A stretch of 64,000 nt of DNA from Aphanomyces cochlioides. Lineage: Eukaryota; Oomycota; Saprolegniomycetes; Saprolegniales; Verrucalvaceae. The position numbers were made by a program, and so were the translations under genes. The notes under the pieces were generated by a model. It did not search any database. It was given only the letters and a program-made list of their open reading frames with translations, and was not told the DNA's origin. The DNA is taken from NCBI GenBank assembly GCA_019828595.1, contig JAHQRK010000006.1, positions 1 to 64,000 of the forward strand. Direction: 5' to 3'. Below are positions 48,651-59,908 of the stretch, one piece after another; within the stretch, counting starts at the first letter, position 1; each line of letters opens with the position of its first letter.

Positions 48651-51594
48651 ACACGAAAAACAACGTCAAATCATAAACTTGAACTGAGTCTACTCCGAAT
48701 ATCCGAGTAACATAAAATTTCATCGACGGCGTTATTTAGGGCAATGCCAACGACACAGAACACCAAAGGAAGCATTCTAGCATAATGATGTTGGAGTCGC
48801 CCATTTAACGTTTCTGGCACCAAACGAAGAAAGCTATCGTTTTACCAATCACTTCCTGCAATCGTTGACGCAAATGCCTGAAATTGGACAAATCAACGAG
48901 AAATGGACAAATCAAACCAGAATGAGGTTGGAACGTCTTAGAAAGCAGCTCGAGTACAAGAGTCGAGTACACAAAGGTGGAGACTGAGGACGGGAAACAA
49001 ATGGGAAATGTCTGAGTTTGTACGACAATGGCGAGCAGCGACTTCTTGAAACAGTATCGAAAGGATCAGCTTCCTCCTACAATGCAAAAGTGCCTTCACT
49101 TCAGGTCTTGAGCGTTGAGAGCCTGAGGCCCATGGGGCCGTTGGATGCAAAATTTAACGACAAATGGAAGGACATGCCAGTTGGCTTCAAAAGCCTGCGA
49201 AAATATTCCAGTCCCGCACTATCAACGTGGTAGGTAGTGTGAGACTGGTTGTGACTGTTTTACAACATCCAACTGGATCAGGCTTGGAATTCTGTAGACG
49301 AGGGTGGGACGGCCAAGCAGTGGTTCAAGCAACTGTTGACCTCATCCACGAGCGGTAGCCACTCACCCTAGACTCGTACGTGTTCATTCAATCCACGGCC
49401 AATCGACAACCTCTCATTTTCCAATTTTCCTTCTCCGACACAAGCCACTTCCCTTTGCCATGGTCTTCGCCGCCGTCTAAAAGTCTTCGCCGTGCTCACG
49501 GGTACCATCACGGAGAAGAATCTTGCGTACACCAAGACCGTCACCGTGATCTATGCCAACACGGCGCAGACCTGGGGAAACACGTGCTCAGCTGGCTACA
49601 CCAGCGGCCCCGATTCGTCCAACAATGAAATCTGGTCCTTCAACTGCCCCATCTCGTCGGCTGGTATCACCCAATTCTACGTCGAGTATGATGTCAACGG
49701 CGCCACGTACTACGACAACAATGGCGGCTACGGCTCGAACTACCAAGTCACCACGCCAACGTCAGCGCCAGGAACGCCCGGCTTCCAAGCCGATGTGACC
49801 ACATTCTTGTCGTCCGGCTTGCCGTCGTTCAAGACGTTCTTGCTCAACAACATCAGCCCAAAGAACGTGTCTGGTGCTCTTGCTGGCTCCATTATTGCCG
49901 CGTCACCTGTAGGTGCCAACAACTATGCGTTTCACTGGCTCCGTGACTCTGGTGTCGTCATGGACCGTCCATGAGTTTTACAAGGCCGGTGATACCACGC
50001 TTGAACAGACGTTCTGGGACCACGCGGCTTTCAACAAGAAGCTTCAGGGTCTCACGACTCAAACTGGTCTCGGTGAGCCAAAGTACAACGTTGACGGAAC
50101 CGCCTTCAACAATCCTTGGTGCCGCCCTCAGAACGACGGGCCTGCGGTTCGTGCCAGCTCTTTCATTCGCTTTTCCAAAGCGTACTTGGCGAAGGGTGGC
50201 TTGCTCTCCAAGGTTGTCGACTTGTACAACGGTACTGCCACCGGTGTGATCAAGAACGACATTGCTTATGTCATCAGCAATTACAGCGATAGCAATGGAT
50301 GCGACTTGTGGGAGGAACAGCGAGGCCTCCACTTCTTCACCGTGGCCATGCAACGTCGTGCGGTTTACGAGGCGCGTGACTTTGCCAACTTCCTCGGTGA
50401 CGCGACCAGTGCTGCCACGTACGCTGCTGCAGCCACGAATTTGGATGCCAAGCTCGCCACGTTCTGGAACGCGAATGCGCAGTCTGTCCAGACTACCATC
50501 AATGCTCGTCTGTTGGACGCTGCCATCCCACTCGGCGCTATCCACGGCAACAACGGCGACGGTGTTTTTGCTCCTGAAGACGACCGCATCCTCTCGTCGA
50601 TCGCGCAGTTGGAATCCGGCTTTGTCAGCGAGTACGCTCTCAACCAGAACGTCAAGACCGACGCCTCTGGCTTATCTCTGTCGTTGGCAATCGGCCGTTA
50701 TTATGGCGACACCTACGACGGTTCCAGCAACTCCCAGGGTAACCCATGGTACTTATGTACCCTTAGCGTGGCTGAGAGTGTCTTCCGTGCGGCCACTGCC
50801 TACGTCAAGGCCGGCTCCATCACGGTCACGGCTCTCAACCAAAAGTTGTTCAACGCCGGGGCCCCTGTCGGCCTTGGTCTCAACGTTGCCACGGGCACAT
50901 ACGCCAAGGGAACCACGCAGGTCACATCGATCATTGAAGGCCTCAAGGCGTATGGTGACAAGCACATTCGCCGTGTCAAGTTCCACGGCGCGGCTGGCAA
51001 CCACCTCAATGAGCAGTTCAATCGCAATACTGGTGTGCCACAGGGCGTGAACGACCTCACGTGGTCCTACGCCGCTCTCATCTCGACCAACAACGCACGC
51101 GCGGAACTCAAGGCGCTCTCTCCCTAAGCGAGTCTTTCAGCTTGGTATCTCGACTCTTGTCATGAACTTCTCGAATCGTCACTTGTCAAGCGTAATGTGC
51201 ATTTACATACATACATGCTCTTTTCATGTCGTGGATTTTTGAAAGCCAATTTGAGCAAGTGGTGGGATTGTGAAAAGGTGTAATAGAACACGCATTTCTA
51301 TTTGCACCGTTGGACATCTCCGAACTGCCTCTTGGAGGGTTTGATGAAGTCATCAGTCGTCTTGCAAGCTTGAAGCCTCTTTAGATGACAGCTCATGATC
51401 TCACGGACATTCACAAAGTCTTTTTCCAGTTGTTGGTGTTTTCCATGCGTTGTAAAAAAATACTAGGTTGATGTATTGCCTCAAAACCATGAAGACTCCA
51501 ATTTGTTGTAAACTCGACGACCGGTGGGGTCTTTTCCTCTGTTATGTCCTCCAACCCCCAAGGCTCTAATGCAATTCATTATATGATCATTCTT
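48651..51594 (+). repeat. Right arm of glucoamylase inverted duplication (2,944 bp)
   Basis: Reverse complement of 44758-47709, one 8-mer shorter. The arm ends at AAGAATGATCAT (read inward), beyond which the two flanks are unrelated. Confidence 0.9.
49460..51127 (+). pseudogene. Glucoamylase (CBM21-GH15), two frameshifts, plus copy
   Basis: GH15 enzymes release glucose from starch or glycogen ends. The ATG at 49460 opens a hydrophobic start (MVFAAV, possible signal peptide) but meets TAA at 49478; two bases off, the frame continues as LKVFAVLTGTITEKNLAY into a CBM21-like module (VTVIYANTAQTWGNT, VEYDVNGATYYDNNGGYGSNY). A Ser/Pro linker leads to GH15. The frame shifts again near 49,960 (FHWLRDSGVVM). 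Then CRPQNDGPAVRAS, DLWEEQRGLHFFT (catalytic acid Glu), and HLNEQFNRNTG (catalytic base Glu) before DLTWSYAALI; stop at 51125-51127. Both copies share both shifts, so the damage (or a sequencing error) predates the duplication or was homogenised. A short unusual intron at either spot is unlikely. Confidence 0.85.
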
Positions 51595-53123
51595 TTGCGT
51601 TTACACTCATACTAATCTCATGTCAACGCTCAATACGATTGGGTTGGACGCGCGCAATTCCAGCATTCCTCTCAAGAGTGCAGATTGCCACGACTTCAAA
51701 CTTTCTAGGCAAATACGTTTGACTTAAATGCTTTCTGATATTTGACTTGACACTCCCATAGAATAGCTCAATCAATAAGATATTCGTTGCACTTCTCTCT
51801 CATCGAAGGATTGATACTAGCTTGCAGGAGTATGGAAGAGCCATTGCCAGTAAAAATTCTCGTCGATGACCTCAGGATTTTGTTCACACAACTATTTGGC
51901 CTCTGAAGTCTTTACTCATGGAGTTTTGAAGGAGCAAATACCATGGAATGATCAAGTTACCAAAGCTTATCAAACTTCTCATTGGGATATGGAATGCGCA
52001 CTGCGTACTGATCAAGAGAGAAAGGATGTTTCTTGGTAAACGATCCGTAGATTATAGGCGGCAGGAGCCAGAACAATTTCCCGCCACAAGAGTCATACAT
52101 CTCGTCGTGATCACCTCTCATGGCATCACTCGTGCTAATGGTCATTTGAAATCCTCCAATTTGAGGGATCCATGCATCGATGTAGTGCTAAGGCTTTTAG
52201 TCTTTGGAGCATACAGTCGGTTGGGAAGATGTGTGCTCAACATAGTGCCAGCAAATCTTCTTGTGGAGCTTGGAATGATTAGAATTCTTTCTTTTGGCTT
52301 GCTATTGCAGCTTCCATGCACAAGTTGACGCGACTGGAGGCTGCCGCCTTCTTCCAACAATAGACAGATTTCGGACGACTGTCTCCATCCTATCTTCATA
52401 CCAAAATCTTGGAATAGAGATAGAATGCAGAATATTGTTGCAAGAGATTTCGGGAACCTTCTCTATCTTTAATCCAAATTCCATATATCTGTTCGCCACA
52501 GCGCAATATGCCGAGATCATCATAGAGAGGGATTAACTCATTCAGCACCCGAGTTTCCCCGTTTCGTCTTGTTGAACCCCGGTGTGCACAAAATCAAGGT
52601 CATCGAGCAGTGGTGAACTACTTATCTGGCCAATATGGCGTCAAAGTCGATACCGAAACACCACAGGAAATCCAAAGTTTTGCTGACTATGAAGACTACT
52701 GACTCAACAGCGGATGAAGCTTAGCATGCCAAATGCGGCCCCTCAACTCTGACAATGAATTCAATACATTCCTGGCCCTCCTTCCCATATGTTACTTTGC
52801 GCATTGAAAGCGATTTGCTTCATTTCTTCGTATTCCAACAGTCGCCGTCGTCAAAAAGTTGCTTCTTGCCTAATCACACGCCAGCCTCAGCATACCTGGT
52901 CGATATTCTTGATAAGTTGATGCAAAGCTCTGCGGTTGACATCGAATCTCATGGTACTAGTAACAGATTTCCATTCAGATATACTTCGCTTTCGAGTGAT
53001 ATCGATGTCTTTAACGAGCTACTGCTTAGTATCAAAATGCTTCACTGATACGGTGAATGGATGGATATTTGACCTTATGGACACTGTTCAAGGCTGTGCG
53101 AAATTATTCTTGGGACCTCGATC
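51595..53123. other. Degenerate region, no recognisable gene
   Basis: Short frames on both strands read partly protein-like (for example LPPIIYGSFTKKHPFSLDQYAVRIPYPNEKFDKLW on the minus strand near 52,000) but are interrupted. Nothing assignable. Confidence 0.35.
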
Positions 53124-53486
53124 ATGGCATTTTCACCACAAGAAATGACAAAAGATCTCGCTTTAATCTTCTTCCTTGGTCATTGGATTCATGACATTCT
53201 CTCGGACAATGGCATTCTGATCATTGGACAGAGAGCTCGACTAAACGAATCTCAGGAAATGAAATATTTGCACGGCGTCCTGCTTTGCACTGGTGAGCTG
53301 ACAAGATTCACTGGATCGTTGAGACTTTGTCTTTGTGAAACGAAGCGAGGAACACACTGCATAGTGTTTATGCAGGCGTTTTTCCCAAGACAACCTGTAA
53401 GCCCTTCGGGGGACATCACGTACCAAGCTGAGTGGATTGCTCAACATGAAGTCGGTGTAAAACAACTTATCAAGTCGACCTGGTAG
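53124..53486 (+). CDS. Hypothetical 120-aa ORF
   Basis: ATG at 53124. Reads LALIFFLGHWIHDILSDNGILIIGQRARLNESQEMKYLHGV, LRLCLCETKRGTHCIVFMQAFFP. Looks like a fragment of a larger gene whose upstream part (about 52,750-53,050) is in another frame. Family not recognised. Confidence 0.3.
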   Translation: MAFSPQEMTKDLALIFFLGHWIHDILSDNGILIIGQRARLNESQEMKYLHGVLLCTGELTRFTGSLRLCLCETKRGTHCIVFMQAFFPRQPVSPSGDITYQAEWIAQHEVGVKQLIKSTW

Positions 53487-53503
53487 CTGAATTAGAGTTA
53501 CTT

Positions 53504-53737
53504 TTAATCACTAATAGTTATAATTTTCGCTTTAAAGCCGCCAGCGTAATGATGTTTACCACCAATGTATCTGTCCTCTCGGTAAACCTGATTCCCATCG
53601 GTTTTCATAGGACCATAACGGCCTACGCCTAGGTTTGCGTCTTTGAATGAGAAGACCTTCCGGGATCCTCTTATTTTGACGGAATTGATGGATTTGTGGA
53701 CCGCACGACTAGCGGCGCCCCGCGTCAAGCGATTCAA
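53504..53737 (-). CDS. Hypothetical ORF, Gly/Lys-rich C-terminal fragment
   Basis: No ATG at the start of the frame. VRSFKDANLG-like and GRYGPMKTDGNQVYRED, GGKHHYAGGFKAK segments look coding. Could be a terminal exon. Family unknown. Confidence 0.25.
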   Translation of the reverse strand: MNRLTRGAASRAVHKSINSVKIRGSRKVFSFKDANLGVGRYGPMKTDGNQVYREDRYIGGKHHYAGGFKAKIITISD

Positions 53738-53792
53738 ACCGTCTTTTGGTTTTTTTCAGCGGCGGAGGTCGTCCTCTCCAGAGTTCAGCGGG

Positions 53793-55603
53793 GAAACTTG
53801 GTGAGCCACGACGACGTCTTGATTTTGTTGGGTGAACGCCTTGGCAGCGCTCACAGCAAGGGCAAACGCGCATCATTTTCAATGGCAAAACGAAAAATGG
53901 CAAGAGGAGGGGAATCAAACACTGTCAGCTTCAATACAACAAGCAAAGCAGTGGGTGTATGGGTGCAAAAACGCTACATTTATTGTGGTTGGCACTCATG
54001 TTGTCCCTGCCACGTCGTAGTGGACAAAAGAGGCACTCATGTTGTCCCAGCCACGTGGGAGACTTCGTTAGAGTCGTCTCGTTGCACATTGGACTTGCTT
54101 TAATTTCGCAATGAAGAGCCGATAAATGTGTACTCCGAGTAGTCTATTATTCACTGCAAAATCAAAGCAAGTCCAACGACACGATTTTCGGTCTTGAATC
54201 AAAGCAAGAAAGATTCTGACAAGTTTTCTAACAGAAATGGGTGTCTGTAGCTACTGTAGTTGTCGTTTTGGCCCACTGCTCATTGTGTAAGCTCAGATTG
54301 CACACATTTCCCTCGAGTAAATTCGTTAACCTGAATACTATCCGTATAAAATTCGTTAACCTGAACAGTGTGTGCACTCGTACTCAACTTGAGCATCAGC
54401 TTAATTCCTTTACGTTAAAAGGTCTCGTCCGGGCGGCGGCACGACCTTATGGTCAAACCGAACCCTGGGAAATACATAGATATCCCTTTTGGTGCACCTT
54501 GGACCTCCCGCCCCAGCATCATCCGCCCAGAGAGAACTTATCACTCTACCTCCGCTTTGCTCCTGAGAGTGCAAATTCTCTGGGTGAATATCTGACGTCG
54601 TCCACGCAGTATAGGGCTTTGTCCGTCAAGTAGTGCATAGCTCGAGTATTGTTGTGCAGCCGAATTTACCCGAGTGTTACAGCTGTTTTGTTTACATCTT
54701 GACTCGAATTGTAAGAGCGTCTCCACCTGGTCGCTATTTCCCTAGCCATAGCCAAAATATGGCTAGAAAACAGTCCCACCCAGGATCGCTACAGCCATAA
54801 TTTTTTGTTGGACTAGCTATTTTTCACCAAAACAGCTAGCCAAGAATTTCAAAAGTCAAATATCAAGCATACATTCTTGAGCAAAAAAACAACGAATGTG
54901 TGATGTTGTACTGAGATCTGGCATGAGTGAAAAGGAGTTAAGGATAAGGCTAAGAGGCCTAGAATGGACAGAAATTGATGACAAAAAGATCTGCATTCGT
55001 CGCAGTTGTTTGGGGCATCGCTGCTAGGGCACTGATGAACTCAGGATCTATGGTCATCCTGGGTGTCGCTTCTTCCGTTTATCTATGGTAGAATGTGGAT
55101 AGCATATATATAGCTATAACGTTAGCTAAAATTGTCCCAAAATGGCTAATTTGGCTATAGCTAATGGGTTGGAGATGCTCTAATACGTGTGACGACAGAA
55201 CGTGAGGCAACATGGGATATCGAGTCCCATGGACGCAGTAATGGGCTACGGTATACTAGTATCTAGTACTGCGTGGAGGACGTCAGATATTCACCTCGAG
55301 AATTTGCACTCTTTGGCGCAAAGTGGAGGTAGAAACGAATTTTATACGGATAGTATTCAGGTTAACAAATTTACTCGACAATTGACATGTCGAAGTGAGT
55401 AAAAGGGGCTCGGATTTTGCCCTGTTTCCTTACTCACTGCTTTGCTTGTTGTATTCAAGCTGTCAGTGTTCCTCTGGTCATTTTTCGATTTGCTATTGAA
55501 AAGGTGCAACGATGCGCGTTTGGACCCTCCTCGCCCTTGCTATCAGCGCTGTCGTGGCGTTTACCCAACAAAATCTAGACGTCGTCGTGGCTCACCAAGT
55601 TCA
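53793..55603. repeat. Diverged foldback (third inverted duplication) with MITE at its apex
   Basis: Three paired blocks: 53793-53886 with 55505-55603 (secretion-signal exon), about 54317-54354 with 55335-55372 (TAACCTGAATACTATCCG, near identical), and about 54545-54625 with 55240-55330 (GAGTGCAAATTCTC, GTGAATATCTGACGTC). The left arm has ~430 bp not found on the right. A MITE occupies 54715-55180. Confidence 0.72.
54715..55180. mobile_element. MITE, Harbinger type (466 bp, TAA target duplication)
   Basis: TIRs GAGCGTCTCCACC / GGTTGGAGATGCTC, with TAA at 54712-54714 and 55181-55183. Subterminal repeats of TAGCCATAGCCAAA(AT) and TGGCTATAGCTAA. The ends GAGCATCTCCAACC are close to those of plant Harbinger-type MITEs. 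Confidence 0.75.
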
Positions 55604-55670
55604 ACAAGTGCAATTGTGCGAAAAACTCCAGCTTCAACGTCAAGAAGTGCTGAGTTTGTCGAGTTGTTGA
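55512..55670 (+). CDS. Small secreted-protein ORF (52 aa) or signal-peptide exon
   Basis: MRVWTLLALAISAVVAFTQQN is a textbook signal peptide: Arg near the start, hydrophobic core, Ala-x-Ala-like cleavage site around residue 16. The mature part is Gln/Val-rich and short (NLDVVVAHQVQQVQL), ending CGAGTTGTTGA. It may be the first exon of a larger secreted protein. A diverged copy in inverted orientation lies at 53793-53886 with the hydrophobic core partly deleted. Confidence 0.45.
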   Translation: MRVWTLLALAISAVVAFTQQNLDVVVAHQVQQVQLCEKLQLQRQEVLSLSSC

Positions 55671-55734
55671 CACGTTGAACGAGTTGGGTTTTCTTCTCCA
55701 CACGTACAGCATTTGAACAAATGCTGGATGGCGC

Positions 55735-56084
55735 ATCATCCGAGAAGGGAGGATCACCAAAACATGTATTCTACCATCGGATGAGTCGTTCAGTTCGGGG
55801 TAATGGGACGATTGAAATACCGTGACCAATATCTTTGTTGAACCAGCAAAGTTGCTCAAGGAACACTCTGTCATTGATTGGTGTCTGAATGTGCTCAGAC
55901 AGTTTGTCCTCGGTCTGCACCACGCCATTGACCTTGTACAGATCCAGAACCATCGCAGGAAACTTATACCCTCGCTCTTCCTTGATCATGCCTTTGAGAA
56001 TACCAAATACCCAGCAGCAGCAACCTTCACAAGGAATGGCTTTTCCTCACCGATAACGACACAGAGCAGTCTCAGGTGAGCCAT
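55735..56084 (-). pseudogene. CRN (Crinkler) N-terminal domain fragment
   Basis: ATG at 56084: MAHLRLLCVVIGEEKPFLVKV, the ubiquitin-like CRN header, then a frameshift, MIKEERGYKFPAMVLDLYKVNGVV, a region equivalent to the DWL-type segment, and, in a further frame, DGRIHVLVILPS, the HVLVxxP motif at which CRN C-terminal domains are exchanged. The effector domain is missing. CRNs are secreted or nuclear effectors of oomycetes. Confidence 0.7.
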
Positions 56085-57027
56085 TCTGAAACAATGAGAA
56101 AATGTCTGTTGAAAGACATGCCGTCGCTATTGTCAACCGTCAAGCTCTCGTCAGCACGAAGCAGACTTTATTGTACCTCAGATTTTGAAGGCTATCAGGT
56201 GTATACATCACTTTTTTAGCTCGACGAAGAGCCTGAATGAACGAATAGGCTGATGAAGTGTCATGTACAAATTGGTGGACGATGTTTGTTGCCTTTAAAT
56301 GACATGCTATCAGTTTATTTGTGTCGAAAGGACTGTCCACCTGCGCACTGAAATATTTTCTTTATGCTAAGATAACAAAGCGATTGAATCAAAAGTGCTA
56401 GATGCTCTCATGTATGAAAAAATGCAAACTCATTTCGACAACATGTATCCAGGGGCTAACTCTTGAAATACACAGCAGCACTAGCTCTTGTTCAGGTGGG
56501 ACTTCAAAATCTGCTGGAACGTCTCAGGTTTACACAAGACGTGAAGCAAACTACGCATGAAAGTTTCTACACTTTCATGCAATTCTTCGAAGGTTTAGTT
56601 GGTGTCACGTGAATATGCTGTTTCATTACCTTGATTAGCTCGTTTTCCTTGGATAATGAATGAATCCTCGTTTCTTGAAGGCTCTCAAAGCTAATTATTG
56701 AGAAGTGACAGCTGGCCCCAGGTTGAGCAACACAGATCAGAACATCGCGGAATCTCATTTGCTCGACAGTCTTAAAACATATTTGGCACAAGCTAATTTC
56801 TGTGTTCACCTTAATTAAGGGTCATTAGGCTTGACACTTTATCACCCAAATTTTCTTCTTCGGTGTGCAACGAAGAAATACAATACAAGCCAAACAAGCA
56901 AAGAGATACTTCGAAGTATGTTACTAAATATTCAAAAACATTCCATTAAGATATTCGAAAACTTGCACCATGAACCACTCAACAAAATAATGTCTTTTCC
57001 TCGATGGCAGCTTCATCATAATGTTTT
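56085..57027 (-). other. Degenerate region, possibly old CRN C-terminal sequence
   Basis: Minus-strand blocks such as KATNIVHQFVHDTSSAYSFIQAL (56,200-56,300) and VEQMRFRDVLICVAQPGASCHF (about 56,700-56,765) look coding but are interrupted. Their neighbourhood suggests CRN debris; similarity is not strong enough to assign. Confidence 0.25.
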
Positions 57028-59154
57028 CTAACTTCGTTCATCTGATTTGCTGAACTTCACTTTCGTGATTGCATTTTTTGTACCACGAGATCCCCACGTT
57101 TCGTTACTGTCTCCAACATGCCAAATGTCTATACTCCCTGAAATCTTCGCATTTGGGATATCAAAATTGGTCACATCGTTTGGAGTTGCAAAAAATATCT
57201 CAATTCCGTGGATAGTAAGCCCCGATTCAAGCGCAAAGTCCGTAGCAAATTTTACATAATGCCGAAGTTTGAGTCAATGGGTATTTGCTGCCGTAACCTG
57301 AATAAATCGCAAAACCAGTCGACGGCTCGAGCCAACTCGAAGACTAACAAGATCATAGCCAGCCTGGTTCCATCTAGTTGGTAACATGCACACATTGTTC
57401 AAACTTTCTTTTTCTTCTGAAATTTTTCCCGCCAGTGCACTCTCCAAGGATGTCCTCGTCAACAATTTGGTGTCAAGACGAATATAGCCTGCGACGTGAA
57501 TTATGGCACTTTCCGTAGCCCCCTGCACTTTCATCTCAAGGGAACCTCCCTTATTGTTCTTGATTTGTTGAATGAAATCCATTTCGACAATCCAACCAGT
57601 CAGAGAGGGATTATTCAGAGCTTTTGCTACGTCATAAGCCCAACGAATTATTTCATTTCCACCTTTGTCATAAGCCAATTGTGCGAAATACTTACTCGTG
57701 AAAAATCGTTTGCCTTCAGATGATTGCTCGCATGCCAAGTGATTCAGAGCGATTATACTTTCTTCACCCATTAAGCCCCTGAAAAAATCCACAACCTTCT
57801 CAATTTGTGCAAAATGTGAACCGATTGTCGACTTAAGTTGTGGCAATTGGCATTCGAACATCCATCGGGCTGAGCAACCTGCATAATAGAATTTTTCATC
57901 GATTAAATCATCCTTGTTTTCTTCTTCGTCTTGTTTGTATACTGCTTCATCGACCAAACACGGCCGAACACTGCTCCAAAATTCAGGGTTCTTTGTAGCT
58001 TCAAAATATTCCTCCAAAGTCCAAGGACGAGCGATAATATCATGTACGTGCATCGAACTTCGTGCCTCGTCGTTCCGTTTAATGGACATTGATGCAACTG
58101 AAATGGCTTATCGTGTTTTAACCACCTGGAAGTTGAAGACTTTGTTTTCCAATTTGACATGGCGTTTTTCCTTGGTCACTCCGTCAATGACAACAATGTC
58201 GTCCATTGCTTCAACCACATAGGGAGAAATGTCATGGATGTCGCTAAAGACAATCGACCATGTGCCTTCTTGAGTCATTCGGACAAGGCGAGGGTCAGAG
58301 GCAACATCCACGTGAATCCATAAGACAGACTTGCCACTTGCAGCTTGCTTGCACGCCCAGAACCAAGTCGTAATTGATTTTCCAACACCTGGAGGGCCTT
58401 TTATCCAAACTCCGCGATGTTTTCCTTCACTATCCTTTTTATATAATCCATCAACTTCGTTTAATTTCTCGATCAAGCGCATTGTATCTTCTCGACAGTA
58501 CATCCATATTTCGTTCTTGTTGTCCTGACTCGGCCTGGAAATGTCAACACCAGAGAATTTGATGAAACTTCCACAAGCAATGTCTCCAAAGGTAATATCA
58601 TTCACCGAAAAGTCCAACTTATCTTCTCTGGGATTGGTTCGTTGCCGTTTTAATTCCGTTTTGACCTGGACGGAAGAAGACGAACTCATTTCTCGAGGAA
58701 CAACACCTCTGTCGTCCACACCATCCATCGAAGATTGCTGAATTTGTGAACTATACCCACGTTTCACACTCGATTGATTCACATCGGCAGACGGGACAAC
58801 CACCAAAACGTGGATTCTCCCATCGGACGAGTCTTCTTTCAGTTGGGGATAATACGATAATGGATATGTTGTGACCAATCTCTTTGTTGAACCAGCGAAG
58901 TTGTTCAAGGAACACGATGTCATGTCGATTGGGTTTTGCTGGTACAGAAACTGTTCGTCTTCATTGAGAATGAGGCCGTTGACATTGTATAGATCCATAT
59001 CCTGAGCGAGGAACTTATACCCGCGCTGTTCATGGATCATTTGCTTGAGAACACCAACGCGCTCAGCTGCATCAATCTTCACAGGGAACGGCCTTTCCTC
59101 ACCGATGACAACGCAGAATAATTTCAGCGGCATGTTTCCAAAATGCAATGTCAA
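57028..59154 (-). pseudogene. CRN effector: ubiquitin-like header + P-loop NTPase + nuclease-like domain, two in-frame stops
   Basis: A single frame of 708 codons from the ATG at 59154 (or the MPLKLFCVVIG Met seven codons later) to TAG at 57028, broken only by TAA at 58108-58110 and TGA at 57274-57276. Order: header (LKLFCVVIGEERPFPVKI, MDLYNVNGLI), HVLVVVP motif, Ser-rich linker, P-loop GVWIKGPPGVGKSITTW with a Walker-B-like DDIVVIDG, then a C-terminal part (GWIVEMDFIQQIKNNKGGSLEMKVQ, LESGLTIHGIEIFF) resembling the restriction-endonuclease-like domain found after the NTPase in this CRN class. Known family roles are nuclear and cytotoxic. No frameshifts and good codons imply recent inactivation, or polymorphism. 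Confidence 0.8.
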
Positions 59155-59908
59155 GGAAAAGGGCCAATTTTATCCGGACATCTTCAGTGCCTTGTCCGCA
59201 TAACTCTTATCCGGAAATTTTGGTGCCGACTGTGTGCCATGCATGAGTCATGACACACAGTCGACACCAAATCGAGCGCATGTGATCAAGGAGATTTGGT
59301 TGCACACCAAGAAGCGTAAACTTGAGCAACTGACGTGATTTCCAACTTGAAGTCGTGCAGTATGTCAATTTTGCGGAAATGTTTAAAAGCTCCTCACACA
59401 CTTACCAGGAAATGATATCAATGTCTAACACAATGCAATACCTTGCACTTGGGATGACCAATAGCGCCAATGACTGATCAGGGTTGATCGTGAGTTTGGA
59501 CACAGAGCGGTCGAAAGAATCCAAATTTGAGGAAATCTGGATGGCCCAAACCGTCAGTTCCGCTGCGGAAATTTCAACTCTGGCCGCGGCTCGAGCCAAG
59601 CCGACCGAAACATAAAAATAAAACCATACGTCCAAGGCTGTCTAACAGCCAGCCAAGTTGAAACCCATAACCCCAGCCCAGCAACTCGAGATGAAACAAA
59701 TCGTCAATCTTGATTGACGACGCTGGCAACGACTCGACGCCTCGTGACAAGACTGCGAGACCCCACACTTTCACAAAGCGAGGCAGCCAGAAGCTCGACA
59801 GTCGGCCAGCTCCTGCCAAACCCAAGCAAAAGACTCCAGTCCAGAAAGCCTCCACTCATAGCCCACGTATAGCTGTACCGAAACACCATCTGCAACTTCC
59901 GTTCCCAA
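59155..59908. other. CRN upstream region; decayed copy of the K/P/T-rich gene
   Basis: 59,660-59,700 (TPAQQLEMKQIVNL) repeats the start of the gene at 59909 (TPAQQVEMQQILILIDDAC), so part of that gene was duplicated in tandem and lost its frame. The CRN promoter presumably lies in 59,155-59,400; no TATA box is obvious. Confidence 0.4.
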
